64,000 nucleotides of DNA from Paramacrobiotus metropolitanus (Eukaryota > Tardigrada > Eutardigrada > Parachela > Macrobiotidae), in NCBI RefSeq assembly GCF_019649055.1, contig NW_026570249.1:868001-932000 (forward strand), read 5' to 3'. Shown piece after piece: positions 1 through 11,476 of this stretch. The notes beneath the pieces are model-generated. The model saw only the letters and a program-made list of their open reading frames with translations. It was not told where the DNA came from and did no database searches. Made by a program: the position numbers and the translations under genes. Numbering within the stretch: the stretch's first letter is position 1; each line of letters starts with the position of its first letter.

Positions 1-50
1 GGTATTATTTTAGCTTGTTTAAAAAAAGTAGTTTAGTGTACAAGCCGTAC

Positions 51-841
51 CATTTGCCTGTTGGGGAACATCCAAATATTGGAATTTCGGCCGTTCCAAA
101 ATACCAAGCGCCTTCTCCATAATGGCCGCAACTTCTTTGGCAGTTTTCATACTGTGTCCCATCCAGGAGTCCAAATAAAAGAAGGTATTCTCCAATCGAT
201 TATACACCAACAGGCTCCTGAAAACAACAATTTCACTGGACAAATTAAACTGAAGAAAATAAAAACTTTAACCTACCAGTGGGTCCCTCCTGCAGCATCC
301 ACATGCTCGTTATTGTTCAACGGTAGAAAGACGTAGGATTTCTCAGCAAGACGGAGATCTTTGGTTATATCACTGGCAGCGGCATCTGAATCATAATTTC
401 AGTTATTTTAGTACCAATCTAGCAAAGCGACAAGATTGTCCTTTTCTGTTTTGTTTTCACCTGCATTAGACGATTATTATTAGAGTCATTAGACGGAACA
501 GCAGAATCAGCTCATAATGAAAGTACTCTGTACCCGTGCTGACTGAACAGGCGAAGACCACATCGGGATGGACGAAACATATATCCGCACGATTTTCAGA
601 ATAAACGTACTTTTCCAAATATCTACAGAAACCGAAAAAGTAATTAGGATTATAAAAAACTAATCGGAGTAAAAGTACTTAACTAGAGTTTCGAGCAAGA
701 GCCGGGAACTTACTCATTATAGAAACCAATAATCACGTCGTTGATCCAGTGCTTTCCATCCAGTAGATCAACATCGCGTCGATAGATAAGAGTGTCAAAG
801 AAGCTCAAAATTATTTCGTTCGGGAAGGGTTTTTCCGACAT
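51..841 (-). CDS. SENP8: SENP8/NEDP1-like NEDD8 protease (C48 cysteine peptidase), 3' end off the window
   Basis: Partial gene, exons read as 714-841, 534-622, 277-385 and 51-217. Phases fit and donors and acceptors are GT-AG. The protein starts MSEKPFPN and then shows DVDLLDGKHWINDVIIGF, the substrate-binding block of SENP8 (human has DVSLLDPPSWLNDHIIGF). The catalytic His is in AAGGTHWSLLVY, which is split by intron 3, and the catalytic Asp is in FFYLDSWMGHS. The last visible exon ends QQANG just before the expected DCG nucleophile motif, so the catalytic Cys lies left of base 1. Family knowledge: SENP8 processes NEDD8 precursors and removes NEDD8 from cullins and other proteins. About 150 residues are visible of a usual ~210. 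The ATG at 839-841 is the only in-frame start of this exon. Family call is firm; exact internal splice sites are slightly less so. Confidence 0.88.
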
Positions 842-1594
842 TTTATGCAAAGTAAGTTAACACCTAACACAATAATCTAACCAAAGAATTCTGCGTCATA
901 AACTTCGAAAACAAAAAGAAAAACAAACTGAACGAAAAATATTCAAATGAATGTCTGAAACGTTCAAAAGTGAACCTCAAAAACAGCAGAAGTCACGTAA
1001 CCTTCGTGCGTGGTGGTGGATGCAGCGAAAGCGGCACCGCATTAACTTTTCCGGGTAGATTGTAGCACTACAGAGACGTAGAAACTTGAAAGGATGCGAA
1101 AGGGATGAGCTTTTTAAACTGCCAAAAAAAGGCCCAAATTCCAGGTACGGTTAGTAGCAGGGGCAGCAAAGCAATCTAGCAATCGTACTAGCGACATAAT
1201 GGCGTTAACGGTCATAATAATTATTTCCGTCGGTCCGAACATAAATAATACGCTGCATGTGATTCATCCTGAACACTGGATGTCCAACGTCCTTTCCGGT
1301 CTTATACATAGGACATGATACACTCGTACTTTTACAGGATGTATGTCCCGGTACAGTTTACATGGTGCATGGGAATGTGTATTATTTATTGTTTTATTTT
1401 TGCTCTGTTTTTTTTTGTACAGTTTTATTATGTACATTACCGTCCGTAAGAACAGATACGTATAAAATTGTCCGGCTCTACTCCGTAGTAAAAATCATGA
1501 TGGTTAACAACATTGTGCATCTTACTGTTAAAAACACTGCTACAGAGTATACTTACGTTATAAGTGAAAATTTTTAATCACAAATTAGTTCCAA
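842..1594. other. Intergenic, SENP8 5' flank and 3' flank of receptor gene 1
   Basis: AT-rich sequence. The only open frame (1362-1577, +) is short and low-complexity with no recognisable similarity. It presumably holds the SENP8 promoter and the 3' UTR of the first receptor gene. I see no RNA gene or repeat. Confidence 0.5.
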
Positions 1595-3165
1595 TCAAAT
1601 ACTGGTGAGGTTTGCTTTGAGTTCTTCCGGAATGGTGACGTTGTGGTCGACAATCAGCTTGGTAACCATGCGGGCAGTTGACTGGATGTTCTCCATGCGA
1701 TCGACCGCAAATATGACGAAGCCGAGAACACAGCAGGCGAACTAAATATGTAAGTACAGTAATACATACAAGAAGCATCTTCTCCCCTGTGTACTCAAGG
1801 GAATTTCTAAAACATTCATGCCCACACGGGCCATACCAACATCTACATTAATTTTTTTCTGTATGGCTATGAATTGTTAATAATTTCCTTCTATATGTTC
1901 CCTTACTGTGAGTAAGGAAAGCGGTGTCAAATCCATAACGCCACCGGCGGACAATGTTAATCGTTTCGCATGGCCCCGCTCGACCAGGGAAGTCATAATA
2001 TCGTATTCGTCTATTGTCGGTTCCTGAAACCAAAACAAAAGTAATTTGTCAGAATTATTACTGTCCGTTCGAACGAGTGCACTAGCTGCTACATGATACG
2101 TGTTGTCAAATTTTCGCCGAGAATTGATATTTGCGGTACTTAACGGTTTTGCGGGTTTCTTGGCGCCAGTAAACCAGGCTTTCCAGTTTTTCAGCGATCT
2201 GTGTTTGCTAAAATATCGTTGCAGTTATTTACGAATTATGGTTAATTATCATTCATTACGTTAAAGTCAGTGGACTTCAGTACCAGAGCGTAAACCTGCA
2301 GTGGCAGCTTAGCCGCTGACCACAGCTGTAGAATCAAAACTAGCGTCGTTGTGCAATATCGCAACAGACGTCTCGGTGATCCCATACTCGGCACAAAGGC
2401 GAACATCACAAACCACGCAGAGGTCACCATGATTTCAAAACCATTCCCCAGTACCGACACCAGAATCTGCCAGTGCAGTGCATTCTGCACCTCCCTGACC
2501 TTTCTAATCAAATGCTCGTAACCCGCACGCAGCCTAATAAGTTCGTCAATGAAATCGTCATCCGTCCACTTATTGCTCTGCGTCCGCTGAATGGCACGGT
2601 CAATATCATCTGACAAGATTTCAGCTTCTTTGACAATAAAGCAGCATGCGTAGCCAAAGAATGTCTCGCTGATGATGTTGATCATTGTACCCAACCACAA
2701 AGCAATGGATGAATATAAAAGGACAAAACTGTTCGTAGTTTGAAAAATGAAATATGTATTGGGATCACTGTTGAATCCTGGTTCTACAATGATTAACACC
2801 AGCGTGGCCACAAAGCGTGCCGTGACTAACAGAACAAGAACCAGGAAGCGGTACAGCACTCGTCTGGCGCTAGATGGGACAGCCACAACGTGTCCAATAA
2901 AAGGGCTGCGGATGGCCCGCAGCGGATCGGGTAAGCGTTGGATGTCGGCGTAAAATAGCGCGCTACTGAAGCAGATTCCGGTACCACGGAGGAATGCGAT
3001 TTGGGTGTGCATCAGGCTGACCGTTGCTACAATATGGCTAGCTACGGCGAACTGACTTCGCAGATACGTATCAAAATTAGAAATATCACCAAAGTCCAGT
3101 AGAGTAGCAACACAAAACAATCCACTGAGAACGAAAAGACAGCTTCTTTTACTGCAAAAGGCCAT
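1595..3165 (-). CDS. Seven-transmembrane gustatory-receptor-like protein, subfamily A (gene 1)
   Basis: Four exons: 2284-3165, 2145-2207, 1907-2023, 1595-1741, all introns phase 0, about 402 aa. The first exon codes about six hydrophobic segments; the last two complete the seventh (AKRLTLSAGGVMDLTP, then FVIFAVDRMEN). Subfamily A marks are GDISNFDTYL, LMHTQIAFLRG and HWQILVSVLGNGFE. A long N-terminal half, a soluble loop before TM6 and phase-0 introns clustered at the 3' end are typical of the insect chemoreceptor (GR/OR/GRL) superfamily. That assignment is inferred, as the classic TYhhhhhQF motif is absent. The donor after VYAL at 2284 was chosen because all six paralogues break seven residues after the same Pro. 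The frame is open to an upstream ATG at 3294, but the Met at 3165 aligns with genes 3 and 5 and has a good start context (A at -3, G at +4). Ligand unknown. Confidence 0.85.
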
Positions 3166-3846
3166 TATGTAATCGAGAAGCTTAATGACTGTATTAATGA
3201 CTGTATTAATTAAAAGTGGTAAATTGGGGTTATGTACATAAGATTCCGGGGGTGGTATCTGCAAAACGTTTGCAAAGTTGCTTGCAAAGCGCACTGGTTG
3301 TATGCTTGGTACACTTTATTGACAAGTGAAACGGAAAAATTCAATGCTTCGCTAATTCTCGACGATGAATGTCATTCATCCAAATTTTGCGAGACAGGTG
3401 TCGCAATGCGGTACCAGACGTCATTTTTGGCAGAACGTCAAATGGCAAGGTTTACTTCGTTAGTTATTGAGAAACTGATCCCGGTGGTGTCATTGTGGTA
3501 GTTTGTGAGTTTGCAACTGCACTGTACGAACTACGACATATCGGATATCTTACATGTACGGCGGTTTAATTAAAGGAGCTTTATCAGCTAGCGGATACGC
3601 TTAATGCCGTAAGAGAGAGAAAATAAAAATACACTGTGGTAGCGCTCCAACTACAGATTATGTGAAATCTTTCGTTGAAAAACTTTAGATGCAGTTAACA
3701 AATTAAAAGCAAATCAGCTTTAGTCATATCTATATTCTCCATGCGTACAAGTTTAAACCCAAGTGTCCGACCAATTCACTAATCGGCATTCGGCACTCAT
3801 TCAACTTTACAATCGCAAAGTCCGGCTAAAAAGCAGCGGCAACTTT
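3166..3846. other. Intergenic, receptor gene 1 to gene 2
   Basis: This is the 5' flank of receptor gene 1 and 3' flank of gene 2. An upstream in-frame ATG for gene 1 lies at 3294. A short exact direct repeat (atgactgtatta, twice) sits at about 3185-3208 just upstream of the preferred start. Nothing else is recognisable. Confidence 0.5.
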
Positions 3847-5487
3847 TTAACAATTTATCAAGTCATTATCGTCTTGTGAATGTATAACAGAATAGCTTTC
3901 GATGCGCTCGATGATGAAGCAAACGAATCCTGCCACCGAAACAATGGTCTAAGAGAAAAGTTAGGTAATTAAACGTCAGCATATTATTGTATTTACGTAT
4001 TTTTACCCACTGCTTACCGAGATGACCGTGGCTCGATCAATGCCAATTATTTGTCCGGCACAAAACGTGAGGTCACTGGATTTTACTTTTCTGTCCAAAG
4101 TTTGGGTGACATCCACCTCGGTTACGGATGCGATATACTGCAAGTACCAGTTGTGATCAGAGATGATACGGTTAAAAGAGATGCGGCAGTGCAGCATACA
4201 TCGTACGTAGTTCTACGAAAGCGTTTACTTCAGGTTCACCATAACTTATCCAGATTTATTTAAATCAAACCTAGAATCTTTGCAGAAGTTATATTATTTT
4301 CACCTTTTTTCTTTTAGCTTGTCGTTGATACAGGGCCTCATCCACCAACTCTGCTAACTTATCGGGCTAATGTAGGACAAAAGTATCCGTATTAACAATA
4401 ATATTTTACGATCATCAGTTCATGTAACGAAGACCATGCAGTACATTGTAAATTTGTAACGTCTTCGTTTTATATGCACGAATGTTCGTACCATGTAACT
4501 AAACTTCAGAGGCTGTGCCACAAGGTAAATAAGCCGAAGAATTGTGCCTAATAAAGTCATCAGCATCCTTGCAGTTTTATACTTGTTTCCAAAAGTCGGT
4601 AACGCGACCCACGAGCAAAACCAGGCAATCACGACCAAAACTTCGAAAAGGTTCCCTGCGATATCAATCAGCAGTTTGCTGGAGAACGTCTTCTGCATCC
4701 TCTCGAACATATCGCATAACATCTCATGCTGTCGCCGTATATGCTTCAGCTTATTCGCGAATTCATCCGTTGACAAGGCGGCTGGCGCGGGTTCATCAAG
4801 CAGCTTCTGAATATCTTCAGCACAAACTTCAGCACAATCGTTGAGGATAGCGCATAGATAATAAAACATTGTCAGCAACGGGAGATTAATCCACGAAGCC
4901 AGAATGACCCAAATGTAAATGTACGCATTGATCTGCCACACATAAATGTAGAAGAATCCATACGGCACCCTCTTGTACAAGTTATCCAGATTTTCCAACA
5001 TTCCCACAACCAATCGAATTATGCACGATACTTCCACAAAGAGAAAAAGAAGCTGCCCTCTTTTAATGTGATGGATGCGGCGATTCGCCGGAATCTTAAA
5101 AACATCTGCGCATTTCAAGACAAAATGCGCACACGCTACCATTTCCTTTCCATGCCGCATGCTGAAGATGCATGATGCGGCAGCGCGGAAAAAAGTTGTC
5201 TGACTGGCTGCAAAACCGATTATGACAATGATCGGATTAATGCGGCCATATGCCGGGTCCTTGTCGCGACCTTGTAAGTGGACTAGATCGACGAAGTCGA
5301 GTATGAAAACCCACGTAAAAACAGCAGTTATGGCATAACCGGTACATCGCGTGGAAAAGTGGGATGTTTTTGATAAAAGTGATTCCTCATCACGGACGGA
5401 AGAAGGAGATACAAAAAGGCGCAGAAATAAGCGACCCGGATAAGGAGGTCCTTTACGCAGCCGTAGAACATCTGAACCTTTCCGCAT
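3847..5487 (-). CDS. Seven-transmembrane gustatory-receptor-like protein, subfamily B (gene 2)
   Basis: Exons 4492-5487, 4304-4366 (63 nt), 4018-4137 (120 nt), 3847-3948; all introns phase 0; about 426 aa. Subfamily B marks: DKDPAYGRINPIIVIIGF followed by AASQTTFFRAAAS, then SSKLLIDIAGNLFEV and FCSWVALPTFGN before TM6. The small second exon gives ELVDEALYQRQAKRKK, which aligns with the corresponding exon of every other member. The third exon carries LTFCAGQIIGID, the counterpart of LTFSAGGIFDLT in gene 3, and the last ends FIIERIES. Compared with subfamily A the N-terminus is longer (about 45 residues before TM1). Presumed plasma-membrane chemoreceptor or ligand-gated channel; that function comes from the fold family and not from any motif seen here. 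Confidence 0.85.
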
Positions 5488-5922
5488 TATGATCGATTCA
5501 TCGCATTTTCATCGCTTCAGTTAAAAACATGATGTGACCTTTTTCGTTTTGACGTTACAAACCACCATCAAATCTCAAAAGCTGTAAGTCAGGTGTTACC
5601 AAGTCTTTAAAGAAAAGCTATTTATTCTATGAATCTTTACTAAATATTACGGAAGTGCTTTAGTAATATTCTTTGTGAAACTCGTATTCGAGATAATTCA
5701 AGCTCTGTTTGCATTTAGCAATAGTTGCCATTCGATCCAGCACAGGTGAATCTGACAGTGACAACCATTCTTCCCCAACTGTCAAAATTAATGACTTTCT
5801 CTGCCAAACAAGCAGAATTACTAAATGTACTTCAGTACTTGCATTTTGAAAATGAATACGCGCGTGGCAAAATATCCGATCCGCACACAAGGTACTAAGC
5901 TAAATCCGTCAATACAAGAAAG
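5488..5922. other. Intergenic, receptor gene 2 to gene 3
   Basis: 435 bp between the start of gene 2 and the stop of gene 3. One small minus-strand frame at 5660-5890 shows no recognisable protein features. No repeat or RNA gene was seen. Confidence 0.5.
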
Positions 5923-8419
5923 TTATGTAAATCCTGTCTTGTTGTGACCGATATTAAGCAAACTCGAATTCCTTGTGCTCCCCGACAAGTCGGTAACTTT
6001 ATCCATTATCGAGTCCGTGTTTTCCATGCGATCAACCGCAAAAATTAGGAAACCCAGGATACAGTAAGCCATCTGAAATGCAGGCATATGTGTACCAAAG
6101 CAAAAATTGCAATAATGATGTAAGAGTTCTGTACCGTCATTGTTGAGTACGGAGTCAAGTCAAATATTCCCCCAGCAGAAAAGGTCAAACGTTTGGAGTA
6201 TCCCCGTTTGGTTACGGACTGCAGCAGCTGATATTCTTCCAGTGAAGGTCCCTAAAACAAATAAAGTACAGATCGACCTTACGCTTAAAACTGGTAACGA
6301 GGTTGAGGTGATGCCAAAATAAACGGATTTACCTTTATTCGCTTTCTTTGTCGCCAGTAAACTAGTGTCTCAATTTTTTCCGTAATTTTGCATTCCTGTG
6401 GAGTAAACCATACAACTTTTTCTGTTTGCGTTTAGAGCTTAGACATTTTGCGTACTGGCAAATGGTAATCGACCGAAGCGAAGCGAAGGTCCTCTATGTT
6501 CAAGATAACAGAAGTTTTTGTCGGTCATGTCGGTCACGCAATAATCTGTCCGTCGGTCACGCTGCTCACGCACTACTAATAGCAGAAAACCTATAATATT
6601 ATTACAGAATGGTAAGTATTAGTAGAGCTGGTTCACGGCGCTGCTGCCGTCACTCGGCTAGAATAAGACGTTACGGCAACACATAATATGGTTAAATCGG
6701 GCGCGGTACATAAGCACCATGCTTAGCCACAAGGCCCTTAACGTAAAACTCCAGCCGGGTGACGGCAGCAGTGCAGGGAGACGATTCGGGTAGACTGGTT
6801 TTGCCCCCTATATTATGTGAAAGCATGTGTGTTTTTCACTGTTGTGTATTTACTAAAACAAATTGGCACTGTAAAAATTTGAAATTTGTTGAATTTTGTC
6901 AACGTGTGTGACCGGCAAAAATGTCCCCCGTGTCCCCCCGGACATTCTTGCTGTGTCCCCCCTGCCACCATCGCCAAAACGGTAACCCTTTGGCCAGAAT
7001 GGTGACACAGGGGACTTACAACGAAAAGCTGAAAATCAGGTCACTCGGTGACCTTTAAAGAACCGCCACCAGCGTTACCACAGCGTTACCAGTCAAAAAT
7101 CAGTGAACGACAGCAATTACGGACTGGATATTATTGCCGAAACCAAATTATTGGTGTCCGGCATGGGGGACATTATTGCATTACAATAATGCACTTTTAA
7201 ACTAACACAACTTGATAATCTTTATCATCTTATGCTTTATACGTGGACCTGTTTTATCTGTGGAATTTTTGTCAATATTCTTCCCTAAAATGCTCTACTG
7301 TAAACTTTCATTCTGAGACTGTTGACAAATCATTCCAACTGCATAATACAGGCAGCAGATAAATTATCTGCTGCACATTTTAATGTTGACTAGAGATATG
7401 TGAATTTAAAATAGGACGAAAATTCGTAATACAGGATAAGATTTTGTTCAGAATGGAGCATCTTACGGAAATTTCTGGCTTCGCTTCGGTCTTTTAGTGC
7501 TAGCCTGCAGCGGTGCACTTCCCTAGTAATAGTTTACCTTTTTCCACATCAGACACGGGAAATGCAGCATCGACCAGAGTTGAAACAGCACAAGCGGCAC
7601 CGTTAAACAGTATCGAATGAATCGTCTTATCGAAAAGATTTTGGACATGTAGGCATAAATAACGAACCACGCAATCGCAACGATTAACTCCAACGAATTC
7701 CCCATAACCGATATCAGAATTTGCCATTTGACACAACTTTGCAGCATAACCACGTTCTTGGCAACGTTTTCATAATGACTTTGAATGTCCAGGACAGCTT
7801 GGTAAAATTCATCGCAGTTGTATAAGTTTTGCATGGTAGCAAAGGTGTCCTTTTCGATATGAACAAGCAGTTCGTCGGCTTGGTTAACCAAATCAGCAAA
7901 ACAGTAAGAGAACAAGACTTCTGGAATGATGGTGGCCAATCCAGCCACAAACAGGAGAAACGCCCAGTAGCATAAAATCCCAATGTTGCTGATGTTCAGA
8001 ACAAAGTACTGGGTGCGGTCGTAAGACGTTTTTGATTGGCGAGTGGCCAGTATTGTCATCGCAATGAATCGCACGCTGACCAGTACGATCATGACAACAA
8101 ACCGTTTAGCCAAAAGTTTGCACATGGATTGATCTTTCGGAAAGCACTCTTTCAGTCTTAAGTGCAGAGGAAGCAAGAGGTTTTTGATTTGATTATACTG
8201 CCATACATTAGCCAGGCAGACAGCTGTTGCACGAACGAGAGCGATTTGGGTGTACATTAAACTCATCACCGCAAGGACCGGACTAGCGCCGAGGTATGAA
8301 TCCTTCAGGTATGTATCGAAATTCTTCAAGTCGCCCACTTCCATAATGGTAACAATCAGTAAAAACACATTGACTGTGGCCAAAGCCATTCTCCCATGTG
8401 AACTGCACATCTTTGCCAT
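5923..8419 (-). CDS. Seven-transmembrane gustatory-receptor-like protein, subfamily A (gene 3)
   Basis: Exons 7538-8419, 6333-6395 (63 nt), 6135-6251 (117 nt), 5923-6072; phase 0 throughout; about 403 aa. Exon 1 (294 codons) is exactly as long as in gene 1. Marks: GDLKNFDTYL, LMYTQIALVRA, KWQILISVMGNSLE; third exon SKRLTFSAGGIFDLTP; last exon ILGFLIFAVDRMENTD. It is the closest relative of gene 1 in the window. Its first intron (6396-7537, 1142 nt) is about ten times longer than the same intron of its paralogues (62-125 nt) because it holds a transposon-like insertion. The frame extends upstream to an ATG at 8509, but the Met at 8419 fits the family and has a good start context. Confidence 0.86.
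6471..7491. mobile_element. Non-autonomous DNA-transposon-like insertion in intron 1 of receptor gene 3
   Basis: The two ends carry a perfect 14 bp inverted repeat, GACCGAAGCGAAGC at 6471-6484 and its reverse complement at 7478-7491. Removing the 1021 bp between them leaves an intron of about 120 nt, close to the 62-125 nt of the same intron in the five paralogues. No long open frame lies inside. An internal inverted repeat (about 6641-6660 against 6754-6775) suggests further secondary structure. No clean target-site duplication is visible, so the class is not assigned. A related end sequence recurs at 43738-43761. Confidence 0.6.
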
Positions 8420-9202
8420 GATACAAACCGATGGCCTTGTTACAATTGTTGTTAATTTAATGGTGCATTGTAACGTGCTTACCGGATCGTAACTTTGCAA
8501 AACATCCACGAACTGACCACGAGTGCAAATGCCGCTTTTATGTATATATTTATTGTGCGCTTAGTCGCTGTACAACGGTAAACATTTCTGTTAAGTGTAC
8601 ATTTGGGAAAAATTCAGCATCGACACTGTTACTTAATTTCCCCAGAGAAATAGCACCAAATACGCTAAATATCTCCACCATCTCTGCTCTCTTATCACAA
8701 GAAAACACCTCACAAATTAGCGAATCAGCAAAACAAAAACGTTTCTAACGCGATACCGACACATTCATTTTTCTCTGCTAAGAGGATCGTTGTACAAAAG
8801 TAAAACACATTAATAATCATAAGATTGTGTACTGCAGAAACGTAAAAAATCAAGTGCAAATTTATAGACCCTTTCGTCTTTATTTCACTCCATAGAAACT
8901 TGAAGTTGTTAAAGAAATCACATGCGTCAGGAACCAGATAATGCATAGTCTTCTATACACAAGGTTGTTTTATTACGAAGCGTATTTTCGAGATCTATAC
9001 CAAGAGGACACGAAGCATTGTTCCTTTGTGTGAGATAGCATTTTCGCAGTTTACCTGTGCGTTGCAGGTTAAGCAAGCAATGCCCTACGAATACCGAATA
9101 CAGTAAGTACATGTTAGGCTGCGCAAAAAAATGCTACAGTATGCAATGCGTAACATTGCATGCTACTGTTACGAACGCATACGAACCATAACCCGGGAAC
9201 CG
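8420..9202. other. Intergenic, receptor gene 3 to gene 4
   Basis: Holds the 5' flank of gene 3, with a TATA-like AT stretch on the minus strand near 8541-8548, and the 3' flank of gene 4. The short minus-strand frames at 8725-8946 and 8927-9112 have no recognisable features and I do not call them genes. Confidence 0.45.
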
Positions 9203-10812
9203 TCAAGATGATGTACTTGCGTTGTTGTGCCACACGGGATCATCGAAAGGTGTGGAATTTTCGATACGCTCGATAACGTAGCAAAAGAATGCAAGCAAAC
9301 AGAATGCGCCCTGCAACGAATAACAAATCAATTAGGCCATGCTGAAGTTATTTTGAGGATATTTTAGCGAACTGCACAAACACTTTGCCACTGACCTTCA
9401 AAGCCGCGCCAACGTTCAAAGGCAGGACATCACCAGCTGTTAAGGTCAATGAGTTCGATTTTGTCCTCCGCACGAAAGAATCAATACATTCCATCTCTTT
9501 GATGGTTATATTCTGTAAAAGTTCAGTACTGCTACACAGGGACAAATTTCTCTTCTTAAAAAGTATCACACAGTAAATTTTGTGTTGTACTCATAAATGA
9601 TAATAGAACAGCGGCTGAAGCGTGCTCCGAATAATGGAAAAATAATGCAACCTTTGACGTACTATACGTTTCTTTTGCTCACGCTCCGAAATCTTTTCAG
9701 TTATTTCCACCAATCTCCTTTGCTGCAAAGAACGAGGGACATTATGAACGGGGGTCCCAACAACAATGTGTAGCAAACAAGTGATTCAAAAACGTCATTA
9801 CCATCAGGCTTAATTTGATAGGCCCATATGCAGTGGTGATTAACGTAATCACTGCATTGATGCCGTACAACGCCACCCGGCCGGCGCGCAAAGGTTCCCC
9901 AGAATCAGGGACCGATAGCCACGTGCAGAACCATGACATAACGATCATTAACTGAATGCCAGGAATGAGTGACTGGATTAACGAAATTTCGCTGAAAGCC
10001 TTTTGAGCAGCAGCATAAAGTTCAAGAAGTTTCTCGTATTTGTACCGCACAACAGTGAGCTCTTGCATCGCCACGGTTGATTTTTTGTCGCTTCTATCAA
10101 AAAGACCGACAAGATCGCTATGGACTGTGCTAGCATATTCCGAAATCGTGATACCAGCGTTGAATATCAGCAGTACAAAGGGAAAGTTGATTATTAACAA
10201 TGCAGCCTCAACGGAGAATATGTAACACTGCAGTGCTTTTATCGGGATTCGCCAAAACGCGTACGGGAACAATCCATCTCGTCCATAACGTGGTTCATAT
10301 TCCAGAATACTGACCACTGCGTAAATAACGCTGTTTAGCACAATAAAGCAATATAAAAGGAGACATTTTCGTCTGAGATACTTTGTACAATTTGGCTGTG
10401 CAAACAGCAGTTCTTCTTGTGCATCAGTGATGGTCAGCAAGCAAGATTTGATGCGCCATGATCTAATAACCAAAATCAGTGCTGCGGCTGCCACATGGAA
10501 GAAGCACACTTGACTAGCTGAGAAGCCGATCATAGTTATTACGATGTTGATCTTTCCGTAGGATGGATCCCGTGTCATACCGTGAACGAAAATATCCATT
10601 AGATCCAATAGGAAAATTGTGATCATTACCAGTATTACAAGGCATATTAGAGGCTTTCTTATGAATTTTGTTACATGACGCTTTGAACACACTCCGGGGC
10701 AATGGATCTCATAATCGGTGCCAATGAAGAATCGCAAAACCTGTCCTCCTGGAAGCTGTTGGTAATAGTTCGCGATATGCGCCGAAGGAGAAGACAAGCC
10801 GGTATCCTGCAT
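9203..10812 (-). CDS. Seven-transmembrane gustatory-receptor-like protein, subfamily B (gene 4)
   Basis: Exons 9802-10812, 9663-9722 (60 nt), 9396-9512 (117 nt), 9203-9310; all phase 0; about 431 aa. Subfamily B marks: TRDPSYGKINIVITMIGF followed by SASQVCFFHVAAA, and FCTWLSVPDSGEP before TM6. The exon breaks after KLSLM as in gene 2 (KFSYM) and gene 6 (QVSQL). The third exon gives SLTLTAGDVLPLNVG and the last CYVIERIENST, matching gene 2. It has a long N-terminus of about 55 residues before TM1. Same inferred role as the other members. Exon 2 is one codon shorter than in genes 1, 2, 3 and 5. Confidence 0.85.
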
Positions 10813-11476
10813 TTTGGTTCCAGTTCTTTGTCTCGTGCATGGAATTTTGTCAGCAAAATTTAATCTTTCCGAACCACTGTACCATTAAGATTATTTTTAC
10901 AGGCGTAATTTTTACCTAGTTATCAGTATATCACAACCGTATATTAGCTATTGTCAACGCCAACAGCAGCTGCCAAATCACTTGCAGTGTCAAACGTATG
11001 AATACAGTGGCAGTTGTACGAGGACAAAACATTTAAAATTCTGGCGTATTTTGGCCTACCCAAAAGTCCGTGGGTGTGTTGTTTGCTCATCTGTTTTCTA
11101 AACCTTTAAAATTTGCAGCGTAATAGTAGGAAACTTCTTATCTGATGGGCCCGGGACCGGCGACGATATGTTATGTGCCACGCGTGTGTCTAATTTAGCC
11201 AATTAATTTTGTATAAGCACTCGTAATTGGTTGAAGCAGCAGCACTGCAAGCAGCTCTCAGCATAACATTACGTACACAGATTTTCAGCACGCTGGTGAT
11301 GAATTCGTAACTAGAATTAAATGCAAGTGTGTTGGTAAGTATAGGCTGTATAGCTACTCGAAGCAAAAAAGTCATTTGTTCACACAAACAGGAAACATGT
11401 CCCTGGACCATACAGTATAAGAACTGCTGTGGCAATCATCTCCAACAGAGCAAAACTACAATATTATTTTGGCAGC
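10813..11476. other. Intergenic, receptor gene 4 to gene 5
   Basis: 664 bp with no convincing frame. It should hold the promoter of gene 4 and the 3' UTR of gene 5. Short frames on both strands (11190-11435 and 11329-11565) overlap each other and lack features. Confidence 0.45.

Noticed and set aside
2242-2283. Alternative donor for receptor gene 1 after SSTDFN (2254-2259, GTAATG)
   Set aside because: The donor at 2278-2283 places the junction seven residues after the conserved Pro as in all five paralogues and gives an exon 1 of the same length as gene 3.
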